From contig NC_135163.1 of NCBI RefSeq assembly GCF_050948215.1, forward strand, positions 2,480,001 through 2,544,000: a stretch of 64,000 nt of DNA, written 5' to 3'. This document shows positions 44,835 to 57,476 of this stretch, piece by piece. Each line of letters starts with the position of its first letter. Positions within the stretch are counted from its first letter, which is position 1. The notes beneath the pieces are model-generated. The model was not told the origin of the DNA. It was given only the letters and a program-made list of their open reading frames with translations, and searched no databases. The DNA comes from Halictus rubicundus. Its lineage: Eukaryota; Arthropoda; Insecta; Hymenoptera; Halictidae. The translations under genes were made by a program, and so were the position numbers.

Positions 44835-45034
44835 CACTAGAGCTACCGGACCAGTCAATTGTCCCTAATTTTTTCTTTTACAATTACTGAAATTGTAAAA
44901 ATGTTTTCATCGAATATTTTTGAACGAACTTCTTCATCGAAGCAGATATTACAATAAAAGTTGTGTGAAGTCTGAATGGACACGGTCTTGTCACTGTTAC
45001 GTAGCAGTATACATCACTCGGGGTAGTTCTAGTG
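44835..45034. mobile_element. TTAA MITE (family CACTARAMCTACC)
   Basis: TTGA at 44831-44834 (mutated TTAA) and TTAA at 45035-45038. Left tip CACTAGAGCTACCGG, right tip CACTAGAACTACC. It is the closest relative of 95-308. Confidence 0.85.
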
Positions 45035-45038
45035 TTAA

Positions 45039-45418
45039 TTACATCGAAGTATATACAGTCTCGTCGCTTTCTGCCGATACCTCGAAGCCCTTCCGCCAAG
45101 TGAAAAACGGAATCCGGAGATCAAGAGAAAATAAAATGGAAATGGCAACGACGGCGGCGCGCGGCGGGAGGAAGGAAGAGACAAGAGAAAAGATTAATCG
45201 GTGGTGTGAATGAGGGTGGAAAAGAGAGAGAGAGAGAGAGAGACGGATAGCGCAAGAAAAAAGAAAGAGAAGGAGAGGGGCTCTGGGAGGGAGGTTCGGA
45301 AAAACCCGGCGAGTGAAATAAAAAATGGGACAGTTGGGGTGACGGAACGGAGGGTGGGGGGAGGGAAAGAGAGAGAGAGAGAGTTCTGGCCGCATACGGT
45401 CGCGAGAAGCGCGCTTTT

Positions 45419-45461
<43 letters not shown>

Positions 45462-46020
45462 TTTTACTCGGGCAAAGCGCGATGTTGGCGGACCGTGCGC
45501 CTCCGAAGTAGGTCAGGTCTCAATGGCGATACCGCAGAACGGCCGGTGTCTAGGTGCATGCGCACACAGCCGGCCAATGCACATGCAGCCCGGCCCGGCT
45601 CGGCTCGGCTCGGCTCGGCACGGAACGAAGCGCACTTGCACTCGTATCTTTGAACTATGAGCGCCGAGCATATCGTCGCCCGCTCCGCACCGCTCCGCAC
45701 CGCGCTCGCAAACCCTTTTCCCCGCTCGGCCGCGTTTCCTCTCGCTCGCGACCTTTCCTCCCCCTTTTCCGGGATGATGACACACTTTCTGCGACTTTCG
45801 TCGATTCGCTAACAATTCGTCGGATCATTCTGCCCGGGAAATCTTGCCGCGTGAACGGGCTTCGAGCATTCGCAAACGCGGGGACCAGCTCGCACCGATA
45901 TACGCGTATCAACCCTTTAATCCTCGGGGTGATCATCCCCACCCATTTTTACGCACTGAAACGGAATTTGTTGGTTTACAGTGCAGAGCAAAAATGGGCC
46001 AATTATCGTACTACATAGAA
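45039..46020. other. CpG-rich block with microsatellites, no gene recognised
   Basis: GA tracts lie at about 45224-45243 and 45369-45391, a CT tract at 45420-45456 and a GGCTC pentamer repeat at about 45597-45619. Frames of 95-154 codons overlap on both strands and follow these tracts. No domain is visible. Confidence 0.45.
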
Positions 46021-46217
46021 TATTTTATGCAATTATTTCTGAGGAGAGTCTTCTGGCTATTTTGTAGGTCCTGGAATATTTATGAAGAAATCGGACGACC
46101 ATTTTGTATCGAGGATTTGCATACGTATTTTCTATTATTTGGGCTATGCAACATAATTTTTTGAGGTTTAAATACTTGAAATTGTAGGAGTTATAGTTCC
46201 CAGAAGAGAAAACACAT
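46021..46217 (+). repeat. Dispersed repeat, about 215 bp, copy 2
   Basis: Direct-orientation relative of 42179-42396, with a small internal deletion after TTTCTGAGGAGAGT. Confidence 0.75.
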
Positions 46218-47874
46218 TTTCGTTTTAACCTCGATTCGTTACAATTGACTTGGACAATTTTTATCTTGCATAAAAATCTACCGATCAATTTCATCCGTAG
46301 GTGATCAGATTATTAAAGCCACAATACGAAAGCCATATATTTTTTCTATTACCTTCAGTGTTGCTAAATATACATTTTTTGAAAACGTTGGAAACATTTT
46401 TCTTGGAAAAAACTGGATACTGTATCAAAGTTTCAAACAATGGGAGGACAATGTAGGGAAGACTGGTTGAGATCGATGCATTTTTATATTTCACAGACAA
46501 AAAGCAAAAGAGAGACGCACGCGACAGCGTAGGTAGTTCTTTGTATGTAGATCGCATTAGGTTCCGATTGTTTGAGCGCAAGTTCATCACCCCGAGTGTA
46601 TTTCATTAAAGAAAGTGCATTTTCATGCTCAGAAACTTTTTAACTTCGTCGATAAAATTTTCGTTCGCTGTGTATAAATTTCGAAATCGATGTTGCACGT
46701 ACGCGTCAACGTTCGTTGCTTGATTATCGTCAATAATAATGGCACATGTTATCAGTGATTATTTCTCAACGAAGGTTTTGCGAGAGGAATAAACTTTCTC
46801 ACGATCCAGTGAACAGAGGCGGTCAGGATTCGGAAGAGGAGCGGACGTTCGAGCCGGTGGCGCGTAGAATCTCCAATCAACGTTAATCCATAGAGTCATA
46901 GAGTAGAATCATAGACAAATCGCCAGCAGAGCTAGATGATACTTCGTCGAGCCGGGGTCGAAGAATCGCGCTCGCCTCTAAACGACTTCCTTCAATGAAA
47001 CGAAGAAAGAACGGGTGGGGGAGGAGGGACGGAGGAAGACTAGCGTTGGAGGGTGTCGATGAGAAGCAACGCTAGACCAGGTCATACCAATTTGTTTCAT
47101 CAAGCAAACCGTACGTAATGCGTATGATGCAAGCGCGGAACCCGGGATCGGCGTTGTTGAAGCTCTCGGGCCTTGCACCTACGTGCCCGATATCTCGATT
47201 ATCGAGCGTCCGAGTTCACCATGGTAATATGGGACATTCCGCATCTGCGTACCTGCCGCGCTGCAGCTTCGAGACCGAGGTCATCCGGGCGATTTTGAAT
47301 CTCTCGCACCCTCTTCCCTCCCTGCATTGATTTCTTCTTCCGCCGTGAACGCTTCCGGCCCCAGCTTTCCCGCGAGTATTTTCGACGACAGTTCCTCCGC
47401 CCCGGATAGCTCCTTTCATCCACCGACACCTGCACAGGATCATCCAAAGCCCCGCACATACTTACACACATTGCCCGCAGACGTGTGCACGCGTACAATG
47501 CCTCTGGGTGTCCGGAAATTGTCCACGGGACAGTCCGCGGAAATTTTCGAAACAATTTTTATCCAGGATTTCCGAGTATTCGTGGAATGCAAAATGTTCT
47601 GAAGGAAGAGTGACCAGATATTGTTAGACACCGCTCTAACCTAGATAACATTTAGGGTTTACTTTAAGATAAACAGTCCGAAAATTCCTTCCTATCTTCC
47701 GCATGCAATTACTCACCAGTACCGAACTCCACTCTTGACCCTGTTACTCACCGAACCCGAATCATGCCTTTGAACCTCTTACTCATCGACCCTTGGTAAC
47801 ATCCAAGAATTCCTCTTGGACTTTTCCGGACACCCGTAGCTGATCCGAGTTTTCGTCGAGGATATAATTTCGTC
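46218..47874. other. No gene recognised
   Basis: AT-rich to about 46780, then CpG-rich at 46790-47620. Frames of 65-118 codons around 46978-47602 overlap on both strands without motifs. Confidence 0.4.
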
Positions 47875-49505
47875 GAGGCTATAATTATAATAAGTTATAA
47901 ACAGACCTCGGTTTTTTTTTGCCAAGTTGGATCGATTAGTTTACTGGACGATGAGTAATGAGAATTTTGGAAAATTGCGATTAGTCCGAGTTACGAAGAA
48001 CATAGTAAAAGCTGCTTTTGACCTTCTCATTTGGGATCGTAATAGAATTTTTAATATGCGTTTTGTGGATTTATAAACTGGGCTATAGTTATAATAAGCT
48101 ATAAACAGACCTCGTTTTTTCTGCCAAGCTAGATGGATTAGTTTACTGGACGATATGTAATGAGAATTTTGGAAAATTGCGATTAGATCGAGTTCCGAAG
48201 GAAATAGTAAAAGCTGCTTCTGACTTTCTCATTTGGGATCGTAATAGAATTTTTAATATGCGTTTTGTGGATTTATAAACTGGGCTATAATTATAATAAA
48301 CTATAAACAGACCTCGATTTTTCTGCCAAGTTGGATGCATTAGTTTACTGGACGATATGTAATGAGAATTTTGGAAAAATTGCGATTAGTCTGAGTTACG
48401 AAGAACATAGTAAAAGCTGCTTTTGACTTTCTCATTTGGGCTCTTAATAGAATTTTTAAAAATGTGTTTTATGGATTTATAATCTGGGCTATAATTATAA
48501 TAAGTTATAAACAGACCTCGATTTTTCTGCCAAGTTGGATCGATTAGTTTACTGGTCGATATGTAATGAGAATTTTGGAAAATTGCGATTAGTCTGAGTT
48601 ACGAAGAACATAGTAAAAGTTGCTTCTGACTTTCTCATTTGGGATCGTAATAGACTTTTTAATATGCGTTTTGTGGATTTATAAACTGGGCTATAATTAT
48701 AATAAGCTATAAACAGACCTCGAGTTTTCTGCCAAGTTGGATCGATTAGTTTACTGGACGATAAGTAATGAGAATTTTGGAAAAATTGCGATTAGTCTGA
48801 GTTACGAAGAACATAGTAAAAGCTGCTTTTGACTTTCTCATTTGGGCTCTTAATAGAATTTTTAAAAATGTGTTTTATGGATTTATAATCTGGGCTATAA
48901 TTATAATAAGTTATAAACAGACCTCGATTTTTCTGCCAAGTTGGATCGATTAGTTTACTGGTCGATATGTAATGAGAATTTTGGAAAATTGCGATTAGTC
49001 TGAGTTACGAAGAACATAGTAAAAGCTGCTTTTGACTTTCTCATTTGGGCTCTTAATAGAATTTTTAAAAATGTGTTTTATGGATTTATAAACTGGGCTA
49101 TAATTATAATAAGCTATAAACAGACCCCGGTTTTTCTGCCAAATTGGATGGATTAGTTTACTGGACGATATGTAATGAAAATTTTGGAAAATTGCGATTA
49201 GTCCGAGTTACGAAGGAAACAGTAAAAATTGTTTTTAACTTTCTCATTTGGGCTTCTAATATTTAGAATTTTCAAAAATGCGTTTTATGGATTTACAAAC
49301 TGGGCTATAATTATAATAAGCTATAAACAGACCTCGATTTTTCTGCCAAGTTGGATGCATTAGTTTACTGGACGATATATAATGAGAATTTTGGAAAATT
49401 GCGATTAGTCCGAGTTACGAAAAACATAGTAAAAGCTGCTTTTACCTTTCTCATTTGGGCTCTTAATAGAATTTTCAAAAATGCGTTTGGTGGATTTATT
49501 TTAGT
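47875..49505. repeat. Satellite array, about 203-bp unit, eight copies
   Basis: CAGACCYCG recurs at 47902, 48106, 48308, 48512, 48714, 48918, 49121 and 49328, giving periods of 204, 202, 204, 202, 204, 203 and 207. Each unit contains TTTACTGGWCGATAWGTAAT and ends GGATTTATAAACTGGGCTAT. Units 3 and 5 share GGAAAAATTGCG and a GGGCTCTTAATAG block. Units 4 and 6 share TTTACTGGTCGATATG. A two-unit higher-order repeat is therefore present inside. AT-rich, no credible ORF. Confidence 0.95.
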
Positions 49506-50697
49506 TATATGTACATGCTGAAAATTGCATCGCAGTTGATTTGCGGGTTCTAAACGATAGAAAATGGCGGAAACGATGGGATAAAGAGTGGCAAAGATAG
49601 GTTGAAAATCGCGCGGAACTGTCGAGAATGTAGAAAACCAGAAGAAAAGCTCGCGACACAGGATGCACGGTTGAATGCAACTTGACGAGTCGACACGTCC
49701 TCCCCGATTAACCGCTTAATATCCGTTTGACCTGTATTTTGAAGCGTGAAGTATTGCCGGTTCCTAAAGTCTCAACAGTGTGCCTCCATTGCTGCTTTGT
49801 GCGGCATACTATTCAGGGCCCGGCGAAATTGCCCGAATAGCTTGTCTAGAAGGACACTCGGAGCTATTTTCCAATTAATAATGTAGGTGGCAGTCGTTTC
49901 GATCCTAGAATTAAGAAGATGTGGCCGCTGTGAACGTGACTCAATTGAGAGAGCCTAACTTCGTAGAGTTCAATTCGGCTTGCTGCTCCGTGCGTGTCCG
50001 TAATCGTCCGGGCATCGTCCGGGCTGCGTTAACTCGAACAGAAGGAAAAACCCGGTCGGATCGATCGTGGTTTCTCGCGACCCGAGATCGGTCCGATTCT
50101 CTTTTCGGTTTTCTTTTCGTTCGGATCGGCGAAGATCGGCGGCCGCCCGGTAACGCTTCGAAACCAATTCGCTTCGTTCGAAGCGAGCAGCGTCGTGCGT
50201 CGTCGCGCGCGCACAGCCGTGTCACGTGTCGGCGATCGGATGCAGTTTTGCGCCTACGTCACCGGTGCTTACCATCGATTTAGAGAGTAGGTCGCAGATG
50301 CGCACCTGCTGCGCCTGATACTTTGCAATACCCGCCGCTTCGATCGCGCTCCTTTTACCGCGTCCCTATCATTCGATACGAAACCTTCGGCTTTCCTCCG
50401 CGATCTCGCAACGGGTTAGCAGCGGATTTTTCTGCAAAATTAGAACGATCTATGTCCATATTTCACGGCCGCATCGCATCGATCTGCGTCCCAATGCTCT
50501 TTCTCGCCACGAAAACCAGTATCGTTTCAATTTAGGTCTCGAAAAGTGTCACGCTGTTGCATATAAAATGCCCGATTTTTAACAGTAAAGGAAACTTAAA
50601 GAAAGCTAACCTTTTTTAGGAAAAAAATTTTTTCTATTGCAATCATATTCTGTCAACGAATGACTAAAGATTGAACTTTTTAAACATTCTTTTCAGA
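49506..50697. other. No gene recognised
   Basis: CpG-rich at 49920-50530. A 120-codon plus-strand frame (49921-50283) overlaps three minus-strand frames. No motif. Confidence 0.4.
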
Positions 50698-50762
50698 GTA
50701 CAGTGCTTACTCTATACGTGTCCCGAATGCCTACGCGATAAAAGTCCCAGAACTATCCCTTC
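50698..50762 (+). mobile_element. MITE family B, left-end fragment
   Basis: TACAGTGCTTACTCTATACG then GTCCCGAATGCCTA and AAAAGTCCCAGAACTATCCC match the B left half. The right half is absent. Confidence 0.75.
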
Positions 50763-51556
50763 TGTCAAATCTAGCTTTGTTTGCAGAAAACTATTGTACG
50801 AATTTTTATCATGTAAATCGAGTTGATACATTTGAAAAATGTAACAACTTTGACTATGTTACTATTCTGTAACTCGTTTCTCGAATGTCTCAGCTTTTCG
50901 AATTTAATTTTCGCTTGTACTGTCTTTGTTGCATGTAGATCTTAATAAATGTTCCTCGCTTGGAATATGTAACAATTGTTCTCCGGAACTTTCTCTACTG
51001 GCGAGGAAAATATCACTCGATCTGATAGTAAGTTTCAGTGCGCACGGGAAACGGTACACGGGATATGGAACGAGTGAATATTAACGTCGCAATGAATTGC
51101 TAAAGATTATTATTACGTTCGGCCATCTGTACTTCTTGCATCCCATATTATCTTCGATGCGTTCTATAAACAATGTCGCCGGATATCGGTACCCATCTCA
51201 ATGATCTCATTTGCATCTGCAGATGGCTTTCCCCACACACTTGCCAATTGACACATTTTTTAAAACAATTACGAACTCGTATAAACAAGCTTCGGAGCTC
51301 GTTTTGCGACTGTATTTCCAAAAAGCTGAATTCTTCGGTCTTCGAATTGCAATTGCAATAACTGAAACTTTGTAGATGCAAGTTCAAGGGGGATCGACTC
51401 AGTCCGAAAACAAACAATTCCCGATGTAAAAATGTAGAAACAAACAGTTTCTCGAATAAAAAGTTCCACAAAGTGCTTTCTCTGTAAACATGCAAGATTA
51501 TTGTCTAAATGAAACGATGCAAAACGCGTTCGATGAAAGTGATAATTAAAAAGGTG
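50763..51556. other. No gene recognised
   Basis: AT-rich unique DNA. Overlapping frames of 62-115 codons at 51148-51495 have no motif. Confidence 0.4.
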
Positions 51557-51560
51557 TTCA

Positions 51561-51708
51561 CGCTAAACCTACCAAGTACAAAACATATAAAAGTGAAACG
51601 TCTTATAGAAGGGAGAATTTACTTAAACTGTTTACTATGCACACGTTTTTATAATTTCAATAATTGTGAAATAGAAAACAAATCGTTTTGACCGTGGTTG
51701 GTTTAGTG
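51561..51708. mobile_element. TTAA MITE (family CACTARACCTACC), short
   Basis: TTCA at 51557-51560 (mutated) and TTAA at 51709-51712. Left end CGCTAAACCTACC, right end CACTAAACCAACC on the other strand. 148 bp, non-coding. Confidence 0.75.
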
Positions 51709-51712
51709 TTAA

Positions 51713-52838
51713 TAAAATGATAAATGCCATGTTATCGAATGTGAAATTAATGTCTACCGTTACGTAAAAACGTAGAAAATATTGGTACAGCATGACAAAG
51801 TATTAGAGAGTAATGCCTCAAATGAAGATGGCAATGGGGATGGTCAAAATGTCCCAACAACGCTTGGGAATGGCGGAACCTTTGTTCAAACCACTATCAA
51901 ATTGTCTCACCTTATAACAAAAATAAAAATATTAATTTCTCTTTACTTTGATCAGAGTATCGGGCATCGATCTTCGGGTCGGGTCGGGTCGGGTCTCGGG
52001 ATCCCGAAGATTTACAAAGTTCGGGTACCGGCGATGTCGAGTATTGTATTCGAGTCTTCCAATTAGATTGGGAGGTAATGAAAAAGCGTTATGCCCGCTC
52101 ACGTGGTTACAAATTTTTGGGATTTTCGAACTTGACGCTATCCTACCGCAGCTTCGGGTAAAATTGCAAGCTTTCTGGATATCCCGGCCCGGCCCGACCC
52201 GAAGCGAACGATCCCGGTTACTAATTCATTCGTCGGTCGGATCAGCGATACTAACGCGTTTCCTCGTTTTCATGTTCCAGGTGAGTCGGAGCATCCACGG
52301 ATGAGTCACTGGAGCCGCGGCGGCACGGCACGGCACGGCAGGACTTGTTCATGGTTTAAAAATAAGAATCCGAGGAGGTCGATAACGTCGCAGGATGCTT
52401 GCCACTGCACCGAACGATCATCCGCGAACGTCACCGACGCACGGTCTATCAATTACTTTTACTTTTAAACCGGCTGAAAGTCGCCGTGACACAGATCGGC
52501 CGGCCCGTTCGAACGAAACGAAACGAAACGAAACGAAACGAAACGAAACGAAACGAAACGAAACGAAACGAAACGAAACGAAACGCAACGCAACGAAACG
52601 TCGCGACTCGACGCGACACGAAGCGAAGCGAGGCGATGCATACACACACACTCACACACGCATGCATATTATATATACATACGATACGTGCATACACACG
52701 TACAATATACAGAGATCTCTCACACCTACGCCTACGTCAGCCTCGACATCTGGGACAGGCCGCGCAGCTGCGAACCTGTCGCGCTGCAACTGCAACACCA
52801 CGACCGAGGTCATCCGGCCAGTTTCGTCCCTTTTTTTT

Positions 52839-52895
<57 letters not shown>

Positions 52896-53455
52896 CCGTG
52901 CACTGTGCACAGCTCCCGTTCCGGCTTTTTCACTTTCTTTCGTTCTCCCTGGCGCGATCCAGCGGTCGCGCTCGATCGCCGAGAGACGATCCTGAATTTT
53001 TCCCTTGGACGATGCTCGTCGCGTCCACCGGCTGATTTATCGTTGACACCGTTACTCCAGCCGTTCGAACGAGGATCGTCGCGACCCGACCCGTTGTCGG
53101 ACCCGTTCCGCGTCCGCGCCAAGAAAAAAGGGTTACAGACCCTCTGCCGGGGCGTCTTGAATCCAGAAAAGAACGCACCGGAGGAGAGCCAGTTAGCGCA
53201 TTGTTTCCAAACCTTCTCGAGTCGCGACCCCTTTTTATACCAGCTTACCTCCTTCTCATCCTCCCCCGCCCTCGGTGGGTCGTCTGCCGAGCTTTTCGAA
53301 CGTGATTTTCGAAAAATTATCCAGATTGAATCCTATTCGATCTTGGAAAAGTCACAACTGAAGTCACCGAAATGGTTTACGCTGTTTATGATCAGAGAAC
53401 AGCGACTACAGTGAACATACGTCATCCGATAATTATTTTTTAAGATCGTTTCAAC
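51713..53455. other. CpG-rich block with microsatellites, no gene recognised
   Basis: GTCGG pentamers lie at about 51976-51995, an AAACG pentamer array at 52511-52600 and a CT tract at about 52839-52892. Frames up to 198 codons across these tracts are repeat-driven. CAG followed by GTGAGT at about 52279 looks splice-like but no exon supports it. Confidence 0.45.
52511..52600. repeat. (AAACG)n microsatellite
   Basis: About 15 near-perfect AAACG units, decaying at the right end into CAACG and GCGACTCGACGCGAC. It opens long Asn-Glu-Thr-Lys frames on both strands that are not genes. Confidence 0.95.
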
Positions 53456-53860
53456 TGGACTCCGGATTTTATCAATTTTTGACAAACGTGAGTGCAGTTT
53501 AAAACAGTGGAAAGATTAAAAGACTTTAAGACTATTAATATATTACTTATATTTAGCTCCTGTGTCTTGCAATTGATGCACAAACTTTTTATTTTTGGAG
53601 TCTAGTTGTAACATTTAACGAACACACGTGTTAATCAGTTGGCAATGCCCTAACTGAACAAATAATTCAAAGATTCTGTGCTTGTGTCGCCAGAAATTGT
53701 CTAACAAAAATTTAATGAGATCGGTGACATGATCGGTGACAATAGTAATGATGAATAGACTATGGATCTTGCTGCGAAAGAAAAATTTTCCGAGCAAATT
53801 AGACGAAATAGAATTTACGAAAATTCAATTTGGTCGTGAATGCATAGAATCCACAGTCTA
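53456..53860. mobile_element. hAT-type MITE, diverged
   Basis: Left tip TGGACTCCGGATTTTATCAA, right tip CCACAGTCTA. Internal GTTTAAAACAGTGGAAAGAT matches other members. The flanks GTTTCAAC and GCGGCACA do not match, so no duplication is preserved. Confidence 0.7.
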
Positions 53861-54475
53861 GCGGCACAGTCTAAGCTCCAGAAAAATGTGAAGCGCAGAA
53901 AAATCTTTTCTTCTCGGTTCGTTCGCAAGAAAACACCCGTAAGCCCTTTCTTCTGCGACGCGGGTTCAGCTCGGCCAGCATTCGCAGTTCGAAAGACCTC
54001 GAATTGCAGGCTTCCGAATTGCTCGAGCATTCCTGCGGATTTCAAGGACTCTGATGCACGGTGAATGCGATCCAACGATATCCACCGGTATCTCGAACAT
54101 TTTTTAAACGGCGCCGCACTGGTCTATTTCAAGCAAACAGGCGGAATTGATCCGAAAATTTTAGATGAATGTCTAAAAACACATTTTGTGTGCTGACCTT
54201 TCAGAACTCCATTCTTTATAATTATTTTTACCTAGAACTCTGAAATATAAACTTTCAGTGCTTTTAACTCTTTGTTATACAGTTTCATAGGTATGTTTGT
54301 ACATATATAATTTGCTTGAAATTACGTTTTAGATCAATTAGACATTTTTCGATTTCATAGGGTAAAACACTTCCTGTAAGAGTAGTATTTTACATTAGCA
54401 GAAACATGATAATATTAGATTTGGAATCGACGAATTGAAAAACCCTCCGAACCCTTCATAATAAATACTGCATAG
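53861..54475. other. No gene recognised
   Basis: Small frames of 74-86 codons at 53815-54075 on both strands. The remainder is AT-rich and featureless. Confidence 0.4.
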
Positions 54476-54479
54476 TTAA

Positions 54480-54749
54480 CACGTTAACTGCCACATGTCA
54501 TTCCCAGAGATTCTTACATTCTTACAGAGATTCAGAGTAATTTAATTAATGAAAGCAAAACTAGAAATTTTAAATGTATTATAGGGGATGTTGTTTTAAC
54601 CCTTTTCAATTCTAAAGATCTTAATAAAATTCGGTTTATCTGGATATGTCACAATAAAAATAAATGTCTAAACCTGGTGAAATGTGACATACGTCATATG
54701 ACCACTTATCATGACTTTGTCATATGTGACTGATATGGCAGTTAACGTG
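54480..54749. mobile_element. TTAA MITE (tip CACGTTAACTGCCA)
   Basis: TTAA at 54476-54479 and TTCA at 54750-54753 (mutated). Both tips are CACGTTAACTGCCA. It shares AGAGATTCTTAC and AATGTATTATAGGGGATG with 25105-25290. Confidence 0.88.
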
Positions 54750-54753
54750 TTCA

Positions 54754-55740
54754 AAGGTTTTCTTTCGATATAAGACGACCATGTTTTCTTCGCAACAAGA
54801 AAATTACCATCCCCTCTTCTTCTTTTGAAATTGTCCACTGGACACCGCTTAGTGCCAGCACGAGAGGGTATTCTATCCTTTTCCAACGAAAAATATTATG
54901 CTGCTACCTCGCGCCTCAGGCTCATTCTTCTTCTGTCCCGGCCCCCTGGAGAACGACTCGCATCCGAAATACGACGAAAGGCGTCCCGAGGCACCGTCTT
55001 CTATCGAAAGAGAACTGTACGAATTTTGTCCGCCTCCTGTACGCTTCTGGACCACTGCGGGACGGCGCGTTCGACGCGTGGTCGTCGCTTGGAACTTTCT
55101 CTCCGCAGAAACCGCGCGAAGGGAGGATCGCGGGGTTGAGAGACGATCTCGAAAACGCGGTGTCTCGGATCGTATCCCGGGGCCCGTCCAGTTTCCGCGG
55201 ATTCCGCGAATATTTCCGGACGGTAGAAACGACCGTCCGAACGATTCATTTCGCCGCGGCTCTGTACCCTTACGGGTATGCGCGCGGCGCGCAGAAGAAT
55301 TCGCGGGGAATGAGATTTCCGCGAAATCATTAAGGGTGCCGCCGGTAGGCTTCGCGCACCAGAGCTCCGGCCGCATAGATGCTGAACGCTTGAAATAAAT
55401 GCGTGCATAAAACTTTGCGAGCAAGCAACAGCTGCGTGCGCGCGCACCGCACCGGTGCGAGAGTCCCGTGGGCTGGATAGAGATGGGATCGAGTGGCGAC
55501 TGTTCGATTAGGGGAAGATTGCCGGTAGACAGTGTTCGGAATATAATAAATAGAATTTATTTTAAAATTTTTCGAAGAAAAGTCCGGGACAAAATTACGG
55601 GGACACCGTCTGAAAACTGATAACTTTGTAAAAATTTGAACCAAACGACGAGTTCTATTTTTTTTAGAGATAGAAAAATTTAGAACTGTGAAGAGCTCGT
55701 TGACATCGCTTGGGTAAAACTAGAGGGTTAATTGATCGCT
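54754..55740. other. CpG-rich, no gene recognised
   Basis: Frames of 166 (plus), 183 and 148 (minus) codons overlap completely at 54873-55447. This is expected for GC-rich DNA, and none has a recognisable motif. Confidence 0.4.
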
Positions 55741-55748
55741 GCATCGCA

Positions 55749-56771
55749 CAGTGGGGTATTTGGCCCGAAAAGCCGGAAAAAAGTCAATTTCAAAAATTTA
55801 ACGTAAACTGTAATTTTTTTATTGCTCGAAGTTGTTGAATGTGTGTAGAACATTGTACTAAATTGTTTTTATTCATTTGTAAGTTTATGAATGTCTAAAC
55901 TTAATCGAAAGTCGAGAGATTCTATGACTTGTATTGCCTTTCCAATCATGCTATAACATATCGTACATTTATTAGTGATTTTTACATGCTTTAAAAAAGC
56001 TGTGTAATTTTTTGCTTTATGGACATCTTTTAGGTAAGTATGGACTACACTCTCAGACTGTTTTCACTTTTTTATTATACTCATTTATAAAGTTATTAAT
56101 ATTTGAATATGATCAATAATTCAGAAATTATTTTTACAATTATAAGACTTCATTAACGATTTTATTATGGTTCTGAGTGAGTCCCGATGGTCTTTCTGGT
56201 CTCATTATATTCGGTAGAGATTTGCGATTCCAAGCTAATAAAGTTTGGTTCCAGATTTGTCCAGATTGACGTTTTATAGCTAATTTAGTATTAGCGTTTA
56301 GAAGTGTTTTACGTACGCAAATTAATGGTAATAATTTAAAAATATTCTTAAAATACATATCTACTTATTAAAACATTTCATGATCTACATATTTTGTATT
56401 ACAATAATAATTTACATCATTTTAACATAATTTACGTGTAAAAATACTTTTTCTAGCTTTTCGGTGCACGTACTCCACAAGCGCCACGATTTTTCAAGGG
56501 TTTCCGATAATCTGACGAAAAAAAAGGTTCGAACAAAAGATTAACAGTATTCAGATGTCTACAAATTTCAATACATAAAATTTCGGAAAAAATTTTTTTT
56601 TTATAAAAAGTGAGGATCAATTTAATTTTTTAACTGTTAAGATATATTTTCGATCTCATAATGTTATAGCTGATGTTCAGACGAATTCAACGACCACCTA
56701 CATTGTGGCATTGAGCCTGTATATAACGCTTAAATAATTTTTTCCGGTTTTTCGGGCCAAATACCCCACTG
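55749..56771. mobile_element. Non-autonomous TIR element, 1023 bp, hAT-like
   Basis: The inverted ends CAGTGGGGTATTTGGCCCGA extend to 34 bp with one mismatch (G/A at position 24). Flanks TGCATCGC (55740-55747) and TGCATCGG (56772-56779) agree in 7 of 8, with one extra A on the left, suggesting an 8-bp duplication as in hAT elements. The interior is very AT-rich with no transposase motif; its longest frame is 72 codons and unremarkable. Superfamily is inferred from duplication length only. Confidence 0.85.
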
Positions 56772-56779
56772 TGCATCGG

Positions 56780-57476
56780 CTGCATTGCTCACGAACAATT
56801 ACGCGCTTGATCCCATCTCTAGCGTCGGCGCACCTGTGCGCCGTCGTGTTCACCTGACTCGCATAATCCGGGCCGGCTATAATGCACTCGCAACCAGTCC
56901 ACCGCGTTCTTCGGCCGATCGGAAAAGTACGAAAGGGCTGGGAAAGCAGGTATGCCCGTACCACGCGTTCCGAGCGAAGCGTGTGGGCCTCGAGGAGTGA
57001 TTTCGGTGGAAACGAAAACACAAAACCTGTCTGCCCGGGCGTGCTCGTTGCGCGAACAAACGAAGACCGATCGCGGTGGAACCGGGTTCCGGAGGCAATT
57101 AGGCGAACCTTCGAATCCCCGCTCGTATCGCTCGGCGCTCGGGCTCGTCGCGTAACGAGCATGCTCTCGTTCGAATGCTTGTTGCACGGTTGAATGCCGG
57201 CAAACTGAAACACACGTGGCCGGCCACGCGACTCACGAGAGCAGACACCAGAAGCGGGAGAACCTGAACTCTCCATGATCGATCGTTGCCCGATACTTTT
57301 CCTCCCACCTAACGCCACGTACCTCGAAGATTCCAACTCTGATTCGAACGTCGCTGCAACGGCTCGCGGAGTTCGCCATTTTCTTATCCTTTTCAATTAA
57401 CCCCTTGCACCATAACATCCAGTCAGACACGCGATCAAGATCTCGAATAGAATCTACTCAATGTGTACGGTATTAA
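56780..57476. other. CpG-rich, no gene recognised
   Basis: A 232-codon minus-strand frame (56698-57396) runs out of the TIR element into this block. It overlaps open frames on the other strand and has no motif. Confidence 0.4.

Noticed and set aside
52270..52290. Splice-like CAG followed by GTGAGT
   Set aside because: Adjacent frames show no coding signal on either side, so the match is likely chance.
52395..52995. Frames of 166 and 198 codons rich in NETKR or ETKRN repeats
   Set aside because: They are the translation of the AAACG microsatellite and the adjacent CT tract; flanks carry no domain.
54873..55447. Three overlapping frames of 148-183 codons on both strands
   Set aside because: Simultaneous openness of opposite frames is expected from high GC. 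No motif or splice structure favours any of them.
57060..57150. Possible tRNA B-box (TTCGAATCCCC)
   Set aside because: No A-box, no acceptor stem pairing and no anticodon arm could be built around it.
56698..57396. 232-codon minus-strand frame
   Set aside because: Its last part reads into the TIR of the 55749-56771 element, and the rest overlaps open frames on the other strand without any recognisable domain.
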